Assembly (NCBI GenBank): GCA_035946955.1
Contig: DASYYE010000049.1
Location: 1 to 29,821 of the forward strand
Direction: 5' to 3'
DNA length: 29,821 nt
DNA from: DASYYE01 sp035946955
Lineage (GTDB): Bacteria > Actinomycetota > Actinomycetes > Streptosporangiales > Streptosporangiaceae
Made by a program: the position numbers and the translations under genes. Of the stretch, positions 23,160-29,821 are shown piece after piece. Under the pieces are notes generated by a model. That model was given only the letters and a program-made list of their open reading frames with translations. It was not told the origin of the DNA and did not search any database. Each line of letters begins with the position of its first letter. Position 1 is the first letter of the stretch.

Positions 23160-23189
23160 GCTGCTGTGGGCAGATCTGCCCACAGCAGC
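23160..23189. promoter_or_regulatory. 30-bp perfect palindrome upstream of the clpP operon
   Basis: The half-arm is GCTGCTGTGGGCAGA and the other arm is its exact reverse complement, with no spacer. The centre lies 56 bases before the ATG. The core GGCAGA/TCTGCC consists of the half-sites I recall for Streptomyces PopR (TCTGCC-N3-GGCAGA), here back to back. TTGACG (complement of 23199-23204) could be a -35 box just upstream. A further exact half-site, TGCCCACAGC, overlaps the start codon (23118-23127). It is most likely an operator; a hairpin in the leader is the alternative. Confidence 0.75.
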
Positions 23190-23222
23190 GGGGGTGTGCG
23201 TCAATTTTGTAGGTAGCTGCGG

Positions 23223-23698
23223 TCAGCCTGTGGCTGTCTGAGTGTGGTCTTGCTGGCAGGTGCCGGTTCTGGCCGGGCTGGCCTGGTAGTGGGGACGCTG
23301 CCAGATTTCTTTCCAGCGGTTGCTGGCGTCGTGGCAGCGGAGGGTGGCGATGCTGGCCGCGCCGGGGACGGTCCAGCGCATGCCGGACAGTTTCAGCCGC
23401 TGTCCGATGACTGCTTTGCATCCGGCCTCGACCACGCCGGAGCCGATGAACATGCCCAGGGAGCGGAAGTGCTTGTAGCGCATCCGGTGGGCGTTGGCCT
23501 GGAAGTAGCCGAGCTGCCTGTCGCGTTCGGTGGCCAGGGAGCCGGTGAACTTCAGGTCGCGGCCGGCGGCCAGCAGGGCGGGGATGTTCCCGGTGTCGAG
23601 TTCGGTGAGGCGTTCAGCCAGCCAGGTGGGGTGGCTGCTGCGCAGCAGCCTGGTGGCGGGGGTGGCCAGGTCTGCAGGTGCTCGCGGGCGTGGTACAG
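23223..23698 (-). pseudogene. ISKra4 transposase, 3' exon, frameshifted
   Basis: The part begins LYHAREHL, the sequence expected directly after QIVDL at 26117. One base is lost after that motif, and the frame changes to DLATPATRLLRSSHPTWLAE. It then runs to the strongly diagnostic MFIGSGVVEAGCKAVIGQRL and KLSGMRWTVPGAASIATLRC. The stop is at 23223. Even perfect splicing of the intron would leave this frameshift, so no full-length transposase can be made. Confidence 0.8.
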
Positions 23699-23756
23699 GG
23701 TGAGCCACGCGGCGGGGTGCCTGCTGGGCAGGTCCTTTGCCGCGTGGCTTCCCTCC

Positions 23757-23790
23757 GAACCACGCGGGCACCTTTCAGCGCACGTGGCTC
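23757..23790 (-). ncRNA. Group II intron ribozyme domain V
   Basis: A 34-nt hairpin starting GAGCCACGTGCGCTGAAAGG and ending GCGTGGTTC, with the invariant AGC near the 5' side, a GAAA tetraloop region and a GGTTC closing strand. It lies 10 bases after the stop of the maturase gene and before a domain VI stem, as required. Confidence 0.85.
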
Positions 23791-23799
23791 TCCGGTGAC

Positions 23800-25577
23800 T
23801 TACGCCGCGGCAGCGGCAGGCTGGCCGTGGTGGATGGCGTCGTGGCAGGGGTGGCAGACCACGAGGGTCTTGCGCCGTTTCCTGGCCATGTGCGCTGCCC
23901 AGGCGGGCTGGCCTGGCCCGGGTTCGCCGAGGCTGGCGAGTTTGCGGACTTGGTGCACGAGCACCTTGCCCGGGTCGCCGCACAGCTCGCACCGTTTCGC
24001 CAGGAGCCGGGTGACCAGCTCCTTACGCGGGTGGGGAACCCGGTGGGGGATGCGGTCGGTGAGGACCGCGTCCTTGTTGCGTACGAGGGGTATCCCGCCG
24101 AACCGGGCGACCAGTGGCGGCTTGCCGTCGCGTTCGATCCTGGCCTCAAAGCAGGTGCGCAGCCCGTAGGGTGTTTCGATTTTGGCCTTGTGCCTGGCCG
24201 CCGTCTTGGCCACCGAGGACTGGTGCTTTGCCGCCAGGGTCTTCAGCATCGATGTCTCGGCCTCCCAGCAGAGCCGGTAGAGGCGCGCGACGTCGGCGGC
24301 GAGCAGGTAGTACTGGACGATGCCCCGGTACTCGGCCCCATAGGTCTTGACGATGTCGTAGTTGTCAAGGTTCTGCATGGCCGCCCGGGGCCACGGTTTG
24401 CCGTGACGCCGGTAGGGGGCACATTTGGCCGCGATCACATCACGCGGCACGCGCAGCCCGATCTTCCCGTTGGCCGATCTGCGGCCCCGGGTGATCTTGC
24501 TGTCGCCGTGCTGGGTGGTGATCTCGTAGCCGAGGTATCGCGCCGCCCGGGTGCGGGCGTGGGTGATCAGCGTCTTTTCCTGATTGAGTTCCAGCTTGAG
24601 TTCATCACGCAGGAACGCCGCCAGCTGATCTTTGATGGCCTCGGCTTCGGCCTTTGGCCCGGTGAGACCCAGAAGGTGGTCGTCGGCATAGCGGGAGTAC
24701 CGGAGCCGGCGGTAGCCGGGGTCACATGGATCACGCCGGGGCAGGCGGCGCTGTTGCTGGCGCAGTTCCCGGGCTTGCGCCCGGTCATTGCGCCTGCGCG
24801 CCCGCGCCAGTGCGTTGCTCGCCTCGGCGTAGGCCGGGTTCTCCCGGCGGCGCGCCCCCGGGTGTGCTGCGGGATCAGGACTGTCTCGACGTACTCGTCC
24901 AGCTTGTGCAGGTAAATACTCGACAGGACAGGTGAAACGACCCCGCCTTGCGGACAGCCGCTGAGCGTGGCGTTCCACCGCCAGTCCTCCAGGTACCCGG
25001 CCGTCAGCATGTTGCGCACCAGCCGCAGGAACCGGTTGTCGTGGATCTTCTCCGCCAAGATCTTGACCATGACATCGTGGTCAAGGCTGGAAAAGCAGTC
25101 GGAGATGTCTCCCTCGATGAACCACGTGGTCCCGGTCCAGTTGGTGGCTATCTCGCTCAGGGCGGTGTGACAGCCACGCCGGGGGCGGAACCCGTGCGAG
25201 CGGTCAGAAAACTGCGGCTCGTAGTAGGCCTCCAAAAGCAGGCGGACCACTTCGCCGACCAGCTTGTCTGACCAGGTCGGCAGCCCGAGCGGCCTCAGCT
25301 TCCCGTTCTTTTTCGGGATGTATTTCCGCTGGGCCGGGGAGAACCGGTAGCGCTCGTTGCGCATCGCCTCGATGATGGCGCCGATTTTCTCCATGGACAT
25401 GCCGTCCGCGGTTTCTGGCGTGGCCCCGGGTGTCATCGCCCCATGGTTGGAGTAGATGCGCCCGTAGGCCAGCAGGTACAGCCGGACGTTATACATTTGC
25501 CGGTACAGTTCCTCGCACGGCAGGCCCTTCCTGCCGCGCTCGCGGAGGACACCCAGCACCGTTTCGGCGTCTTGCAT
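23800..25577 (-). pseudogene. ltrA: Group II intron reverse transcriptase/maturase/HNH endonuclease, single frameshift
   Basis: ATG 25577 has GGAGGT seven bases upstream. RT blocks: YIPKKNGKLRPLGLPTWSDK, RSHGFRPRRGCHTAL, WFIEGDISDCFSSLDHD, LSGCPQGGVVSPVLSSIYLH. The frame then breaks in a C-run (24855-24859 on the plus strand) and resumes at RRRENPAYAEASN, with the catalytic YADD in RLRYSRYADDHLLG. A maturase X domain follows, and a C-terminal HNH zinc-type motif (CELCGDPGK, VCHPCHDAIHHG). One base added to the run restores the whole ~590-residue protein, so a sequencing error is possible. Confidence 0.85.
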
Positions 25578-26116
25578 TTCGCATACCTCCGGTCGTGGTA
25601 GTGCCCGGTCACCTGTGCCCCTTCGCCCTGCGGGCGGCCTTCCCGCCCTCCCTGGCCGGTCGTGACTCCGGCGACTACTACGGGCACTGTGTCGCCCTGG
25701 GGCTCGCGCCCGGTAGGCGATCCCACGTTCGTCTCTGCCATACGTATCGAGCGTGACGTAGGCGCCCCACTCATCTCCTTCAATGCCCTCGCTGGGCATC
25801 GCTCCGTTCCCCGGAGGCTTGCGGCCGGTACCGTCTACACCCGGCCGCAGGGGCGGCGCCGGTTTCAGGCGTCTTTCCGGCGGGCGTCGTTTTGCGCCTT
25901 CTGGAGATTAGGGTTCAGCCAATCCAGGTTTCGCCATATCACGCGGGCCCCCCAGCGCACCGTCCCATACGCCTGGGCACGGCCGCGGGTTTCCTGGCAT
26001 GCTATTGTCCCCTTTCCCCTTTCGGGTCCGGGTAAGCCATCAGGCCCAGGGACGCATATCACCTCCATTCCCTCCCCGCTGCGCGGGGGATACAGCAGAG
26101 CGCCTCGTGGCGCAGA

Positions 26117-26995
26117 GAGGTCCACGATCTGGGTGGCGGCGGGGGACAGCTCATCGGCGAGGTTCCAGATCCACACCGCGCCGTCGCCGGGGACCACGAG
26201 CTGGCGGATGTGCTCTGAGCCGCGGCGGCGGGCCTCGGCGTCCACGAGCTGGCCGAACCGGGCGGCGGGCTCGAAGGTGGCCAGGTAGGTGGAAGAACCC
26301 CGGCCGCGGACCGGGTGGCCGTCGTCATCGGTGGTGGCCTGGGTGAACAGGCAGGCGAGCTTGACCTCGCGGGTGCGGGCCTTGCCGTCTTCGCCTTTGC
26401 CGGGGCGGCCTTGGGTCTCGGCTGCCGTCATGGGAACCCCGGTGCCATCGACAGCGATGTAGAGCATGTCGGGTGGGGGTGCGGGCGGTGGCAACGGCAC
26501 CACCTGCCGCGAGCGGATGGCGTCTGCCTGGGTGCGGGCCGCCTTGGCTGCCGCGGTCCCGGTGGCTTCGGCGGACCGTTCGACCCGCTTGGTGGTCAGG
26601 CCGATGCCGGCTAGCTCAGCGAGCAGGCCGGCGGCCTGGGCGAACGGCACCGCCGTCGCCGCCTGGGCCGTCATCTTGGCCAAGCCCGGGGACATCGACG
26701 CGCGGGCAGTGCCGAGTTCGGCGTCCCTGGGCGCCAGGCCGTGCCTGCACTGGTGGCAGTGGTACCAGGCCCGGTCCACCCGGACCGGGCCGGGCACGGT
26801 GTCGATGGTCTTGGCCCGGTAGGACACAAACGCCGCCTGGTGGCCTGCCCCGCAGTCCACCCTCGGGCCGCGGTAGCCGGGATCGGCTGCCAGGAGCTTC
26901 TCCAGCAGCCCTCCGCCAAGCTTGGTCATGGCGGTGCGGATCGCCAGTCCTGCCGCCTCTAGGCCGCTGCCGGCGCCCAGCGACCGCGCCGCCAC
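26117..26995 (-). pseudogene. ISKra4 transposase, 5' exon
   Basis: Starts at GTG 26995 at the latest; the frame is open further upstream to the G-run near 27050. It has the zinc-type segment RAWYHCHQCRHGLAPRDAEL, then LLAELAGIGLTTKRVERSAE, MLYIAVDGTGVPM with the first catalytic Asp, and VVPGDGAVWIWNLADE with another. It ends QIVDL, where the intron begins. The catalytic Glu lies in the 3' part. Confidence 0.8.
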
Positions 26996-27009
26996 CGCGG
27001 CCAGGCGCT

Positions 27010-27429
27010 CTACCTCGGCGGCGGCCTCCGCCGCGAGCGCCGCGCGGAGCCCCCCCTTTCCCCAGCCGTCCCGGCCGGGGGCTCACCAGCGGCTGGCATG
27101 ACCGGCCGGGCCTCACAGATTGCCTCGCTCACCTCCACGATCTGCCCGGTCAGCGCCGTGAACTCCTTGTAGTTCGCCAGTTCCGCCCGGACTTTCTCCA
27201 GTTCAGCCTGCGCCAGCTGGCGGGTGCGTGTCTTGCCGCCAGCCGAGCGGGTCCACAGCCAGCGCGGCCCATGACCGGGATGACCCAGCCCGGCGCAGGC
27301 ACAGTCCGGCTTGCCACAGCGACGGTAGGTGGGGTTGATGCTGCCCGGCCGGAAGTCCCCGGTTGTGGCGAGCCGCTCATACAACTGCGCCCGCTGCTGC
27401 TCTAGCTCAGGAAGGGATGGCCCGGTCAC
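27010..27429 (-). CDS. DUF6788 protein of the ISKra4 element
   Basis: 139 residues from GTG 27429, with GGAG about nine bases upstream. INPTYRRCGKPDCACAGLGH, then HGPRWLWTR and GKTRTRQLAQAELEKVRAEL, are typical of the small zinc-type protein that precedes ISKra4 transposases. The 3' end overlaps the start of the transposase frame across a run of G (27050-27056, C on the plus strand), which may allow a frameshifted fusion. Confidence 0.75.
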   Translation of the reverse strand: MTGPSLPELEQQRAQLYERLATTGDFRPGSINPTYRRCGKPDCACAGLGHPGHGPRWLWTRSAGGKTRTRQLAQAELEKVRAELANYKEFTALTGQIVEVSEAICEARPVMPAAGEPPAGTAGERGGSARRSRRRPPPR

Positions 27430-27441
27430 CCAGCAGCTCCT

Positions 27442-27467
27442 GTCTGGAAGTCTTAACACTTCCAGAC
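27442..27467. promoter_or_regulatory. 26-bp inverted repeat between ISKra4 and MGMT gene
   Basis: GTCTGGAAGT (27442-27451) and ACTTCCAGAC (27458-27467) are perfect 10-bp arms around CTTAAC. It sits 13 bases before the DUF6788 start and about 105 bases before the MGMT start. It could be an operator or the inner end of the IS; a matching copy near 23190-23223 was not found. Confidence 0.55.
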
Positions 27468-27572
27468 TACACCGGCATGCTGCGGCTTCTTCGGATCACC
27501 TACATTCGTGTCGCACACCCCAGCAGCGAGGCGGGCGGCCAGAGTGTCAGAACCCCGCGCGACAATGGTGAA

Positions 27573-28082
27573 GTGCCAGGACTTGCATGGGGCTCGGTCG
27601 CGACACCACTCGGAGACGTGTCCGTCGCGGGCGCTGCCACCGGGGTGGCCCGTATCCGGTTCGGCCCGCCGCCCATGCCGACGGACCCTGCCCCGGCACC
27701 AGTCGTGGCAACGGCATTGCGCCAGCTTGCCGAGTACTTCACTGGCCGGCTGCGGGTCTTCGACCTGCCGCTGGACTGGTCCCAGATGGCCGAGACACGG
27801 CGCCGCGTGCTCAAGGTGCTGGCTGGGTCAGTGGGCTATGGCCAGACCATCACCTACGGCGCGCTGGCCGAGGCGGCGCGCGTGAGCGGTGACGGCACGA
27901 TGCTGCCCGCCCGGACGGTCGGCCAGATCATGGCCTCCAACCCCTTCCCCCTCGTCGTGCCCTGCCACCGGGTGGTGGCCAGTGATGGGCTGGGCGGTTT
28001 CAGCGGCGGCACGGGGATCGAGGTCAAACGCTGGCTGCTGACCTTCGAGGGAGTGCTCCCTCCCACCCTCGACTGGCAATAG
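27573..28082 (+). CDS. ogt: Methylated-DNA-protein-cysteine methyltransferase (MGMT)
   Basis: 169 residues from GTG 27573, chosen since WGSVATPLGDVSVAG is the usual N-terminus; an in-frame ATG at 27477 would add 32 residues. The DNA-binding wing has VGYGQTITYGALAEAA, RTVGQIMASNPFPLVVPCHR and VVASDGLGGFSGG. Cys in PCHRV accepts the alkyl group from O6-alkylguanine. The domain is complete and of normal length. It is followed by a strong hairpin. Confidence 0.92.
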   Translation: MPGLAWGSVATPLGDVSVAGAATGVARIRFGPPPMPTDPAPAPVVATALRQLAEYFTGRLRVFDLPLDWSQMAETRRRVLKVLAGSVGYGQTITYGALAEAARVSGDGTMLPARTVGQIMASNPFPLVVPCHRVVASDGLGGFSGGTGIEVKRWLLTFEGVLPPTLDWQ

Positions 28083-28123
28083 CAGTGCCGGCGGCGCAGC
28101 CACAGGCTCCGCCGCCGGCACTG
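28083..28123. terminator. Strong bidirectional terminator hairpin
   Basis: CAGTGCCGGCGGCG (28083-28096) pairs perfectly with CGCCGCCGGCACTG (28110-28123) around a 13-base loop. It lies immediately after the MGMT stop and ten bases before the stop of the convergent DUF4232 gene. Confidence 0.85.
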
Positions 28124-28132
28124 GCTGCCTGG

Positions 28133-28774
28133 CTAACGGAGGTGCAACCCGCCGGCGTTGCCCCGCTGGACCTGCTGGACGCCCAGGCTTTGCAGGCACA
28201 GGGTTCCGTAAGTGCCCAGGCGCGTGGATATCCTCTGGTCGGGCGCGGTGACGAGCAGCCCCTGCGCGGTGGTCTGCTTCGTACATGACGCCGTGTTGCC
28301 CGTGATGAGCGCGGAGGCCGTCTGGCCGGGCTTGAGCACAACCAGTGGGTCGGGTGTGTTGCTGGAACGGGTGGCCTGCTGGATCTGCTGCCCGGCCGCG
28401 TTGAGCGCTGCGACACCTGGGTAACCCCGCATCCAGCACGCGGAGCCCTTGTTGACGAAAGTGACCACGTTGTCGGCGTGGCTCATGCCAGCCAGGGCAC
28501 CCTCACGGATCTGCCTGTTGTCGGTGTAGGAGACCGTGAGCTGGGCGGCGCCGCACTCGGGTGTGGTGGTCACAGCCGCTGGTGGCGTCCCGGGTTGTGT
28601 GGCTGAGGGACTGGCCGACGGTGTGGCCGGGGCGGGAGATGTCGCCGGCGCTGTCGTGGCCGGCCCGCCCGCCGAAGCCGCCCCCGTTCCCCCTCGCGGG
28701 GCACCGCAGGCGGCAAGGGCGATCGCCACCAGGGCGGTGACCGCGGTCAGTGCCAGACGTTGTGCTGAAGTCAT
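28133..28774 (-). CDS. DUF4232 domain lipoprotein
   Basis: 213 residues from ATG 28774, with GGGAAG just upstream. A lipoprotein signal ends LAAC (Cys23). A Thr/Ser/Pro/Ala linker (about 35-70) leads to a DUF4232 domain: CGAAQLTVSY, NVVTFVNKGSACWMRGYPGV and a late Cys pair. DUF4232 proteins are common on actinobacterial surfaces with no known activity. Single gene. Confidence 0.85.
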   Translation of the reverse strand: MTSAQRLALTAVTALVAIALAACGAPRGGTGAASAGGPATTAPATSPAPATPSASPSATQPGTPPAAVTTTPECGAAQLTVSYTDNRQIREGALAGMSHADNVVTFVNKGSACWMRGYPGVAALNAAGQQIQQATRSSNTPDPLVVLKPGQTASALITGNTASCTKQTTAQGLLVTAPDQRISTRLGTYGTLCLQSLGVQQVQRGNAGGLHLR

Positions 28775-28900
28775 GCGTGGCTTCCCTTTCCCGCTTGACG
28801 TAGGACCGTTGGTGACAGCGCTGCCACCCCCTACGACGGGCGGGACCGTCCAGTGGTTGGGGAAAATCTCCCGGTTTCGTGTGGCATGGGCCACAACCGC

Positions 28901-29215
28901 TCAGCGCAGGCCGCGATGGGCGGCCCACAGGGAGCCGGCGCGGGTGGCGGCGTCGGCGACAAGAGCGGCCAGCGCGGGATCCTCTGGGACAGCAAACGAG
29001 ACATAGGCACCGCGGCCACCGCCGAGCGGGCGGCCGTAGGCCTTGGCCGCGAGGTGGCCGTCGGGGAGCAGTCTCACATTGAGCGTGGTCAGAGTGAATG
29101 TCTCACCGCGCCGGGTGTCGGTCCACCGCATCGCTTCGGGGATGGTCACATTGATTGCCAGGGCGGTTACCTCGGTGCCCTTGTCGCTGTCCACGACACT
29201 CATGGTGCCCGCCAT
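28901..29215 (-). CDS. Small hypothetical protein
   Basis: 104 residues from ATG 29215 (alternatives GTG 29218 and ATG 29203); the frame is open further upstream without a good start. It has GTEVTALAINVTIPEAMRWT, TFTLTTLNVRLLPDGHLAAK and YVSFAVPEDPALAALV, a beta-rich pattern with an alpha-helical end. I do not recognise the family. The sequence has normal coding character. Confidence 0.55.
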   Translation of the reverse strand: MAGTMSVVDSDKGTEVTALAINVTIPEAMRWTDTRRGETFTLTTLNVRLLPDGHLAAKAYGRPLGGGRGAYVSFAVPEDPALAALVADAATRAGSLWAAHRGLR

Positions 29216-29322
29216 CACCAGCCACGCCGACGCCGGGTCCGCCCGTTTCAGCTCGTCAGCCGGTGCCGCAGCAACGGCCCGAAGGCTGAGCAGTTCCGGG
29301 CGTGGCCCACTGTGACAGTGGC

Positions 29323-29523
29323 CTACCTGCTGGGCTTCGGCACGTGACAGGCGATCTTGGGGTCGACACCGATGTAGTTCAATGGGCCCGCGAGGACCGT
29401 CACGGCGGCCGTGGCCACCTGGTTGCAGTTCTTGGGAGGGCGCGTGTAGTCGTGACGCTGGCCCGCAGCGAAAGCACCGATGATCAGCCAGATAACGAGC
29501 ACCAGAGATCCGATGTAATGCAT
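29323..29523 (-). CDS. Small single-TM actinobacterial membrane protein
   Basis: 66 residues from ATG 29523. One N-terminal TM helix (YIGSLVLVIWLIIGAFAAGQ) is followed by a short region with CNQVATAAVTVLAGPLNYIG and two Cys (CN and ACHVP). I recall close relatives of this small protein throughout actinobacteria, but no function. Confidence 0.75.
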   Translation of the reverse strand: MHYIGSLVLVIWLIIGAFAAGQRHDYTRPPKNCNQVATAAVTVLAGPLNYIGVDPKIACHVPKPSR

Positions 29524-29535
29524 CGCACCTACCAA

Positions 29536-29752
29536 TTCGGTCTACATCACCACCGGCCAGGAGCGCGTCGCCAGCGCAGGACACCGGGCCGCGTTATCGC
29601 CTCGCTTCCATTCTGAGCCGTTAGACGCTCACCTGAAAGAGGCGGCCCTCCCCCAAAGAGCCCAAACCCCACCACAACCTCACGCCACGGCCCTCCGCCC
29701 ACACCCACCCCAAACCACCCCCGTTGCCCCACCGCGCACGCCACAAAGCACA
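29536..29752. other. Gene-free region with a C/A-rich, G-poor strand
   Basis: No supported gene. From about 29640 to 29750 the plus strand is almost all C and A, with very few G, an extreme strand skew. ORFs on the complement are low-complexity Gly/Val and are not credible. Confidence 0.5.
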
Positions 29753-29821
29753 CTTATCACGGGTTCTGGCTGTTGTTTTGCGTGGTTTGTAGCTGTCTGC
29801 GAAGCCAAAACCCGTGATAAG
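29753..29821. repeat. 69-bp element with near-identical terminal inverted repeats (MITE-like or hairpin)
   Basis: CTTATCACGGGTT (29753-29765) and its exact complement (29809-29821) are the outer arms. Similarity continues inward (CTGGCT versus TTGGCT), about 18 of 20 positions. The inner ~30 bases are T/G-rich. The element ends on the last base of the window, so its right side is not seen. Confidence 0.6.

Larger units (their letters stand above)
23698..26119 (-). mobile_element. Group II intron (~2.4 kb) inside the ISKra4 transposase gene
   Basis: The intron is inserted in the sense orientation between codons for QIVDL (ending near 26119) and LYHAREHL (starting near 23698). The junction is uncertain by about three bases, because CCT is shared by both ends. 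The 5' ~540 bases upstream of the encoded protein hold the ribozyme domains I-IV. The usual 5' GUGYG is not clear; the 3' end just after a domain VI hairpin (arms AGCCACGCGGC and GCCGCGTGGCT) fits. Confidence 0.8.
23223..27429 (-). mobile_element. ISKra4-family insertion sequence interrupted by a group II intron
   Basis: The element consists of a DUF6788 gene, an ISKra4 transposase 5' part, an inserted group II intron, and the transposase 3' part, all on the minus strand. Terminal inverted repeats were not located, so the limits given are coding limits. It is probably immobile because the transposase also has a frameshift in the 3' part. Confidence 0.75.

Noticed and set aside
23700..27400. 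CRISPR array or defence-associated reverse transcriptase (retron/DGR)
   Set aside because: The RT has a maturase and HNH domain with a group II domain V beside it; no repeat-spacer array or variable repeat is present.

Overview
This is a GC-rich window from an actinomycete. The support is start-codon use (many GTG starts with 4-base GTGA/ATGA overlaps), the HisKA_3/NarL-type two-component pair, F420-type and LLM oxidoreductase families, a mycothiol-type maleylpyruvate isomerase remnant, DUF2795 and DUF4232 proteins, and a PopR/ClgR-type regulator beside a ClpP pair. Genus cannot be fixed from the sequence alone; a Streptosporangiales-like soil organism is a reasonable guess.

Layout. 1-1557 is the C-terminal part of a large LuxR regulator. 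1833-4980 is a decayed zone: a frameshifted DUF4331 gene joined to an IS630 transposase fragment, an intact GH5 glycosidase, and a broken IS5-type transposase. 5173-5928 is a GH12-like lipoprotein glycosidase, followed by an orphan two-TM protein. 6952-12559 (minus) is a sensor kinase, response regulator, ABC ATPase and MacB/FtsX permease block, ending in the orphaned C-terminus of a second ABC ATPase. 13312-17268 (plus) is a translationally coupled metabolic block: metal-dependent cyclase/hydrolase, thiamine-diphosphate enzyme, then cobalt-type nitrile hydratase beta, alpha and activator. The nitrile hydratase trio is bracketed by an imperfect ~29-bp direct repeat derived from the 3' end of the ThDP gene.

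17408-20014 holds small redox and housekeeping genes (LLM oxidoreductase, YCII protein, truncated globin, PPOX protein). 20086-21180 is a secreted protein of three ~97-residue repeats. 21403-23189 is a Clp protease module: a PopR-like XRE regulator ending in an ssrA-like ALAA tail, and a two-gene clpP operon in which the second subunit has Gly in place of the catalytic Ser. The regulator has three 19-bp tandem repeats upstream and the clpP operon has a 30-bp perfect palindrome upstream; both are candidate operators. 23223-27429 is an ISKra4-family element whose transposase gene is split by a ~2.4-kb group II intron with a recognisable domain V and a frameshifted RT/maturase/HNH protein. The right end has a DNA-repair methyltransferase, a DUF4232 lipoprotein, two small unknown proteins, and a 69-bp MITE-like or hairpin element at the last base of the window.

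The most promising targets for follow-up are the mixed active/inactive ClpP module with its two repeat-type operators, and the repeat-bounded nitrile hydratase cassette.
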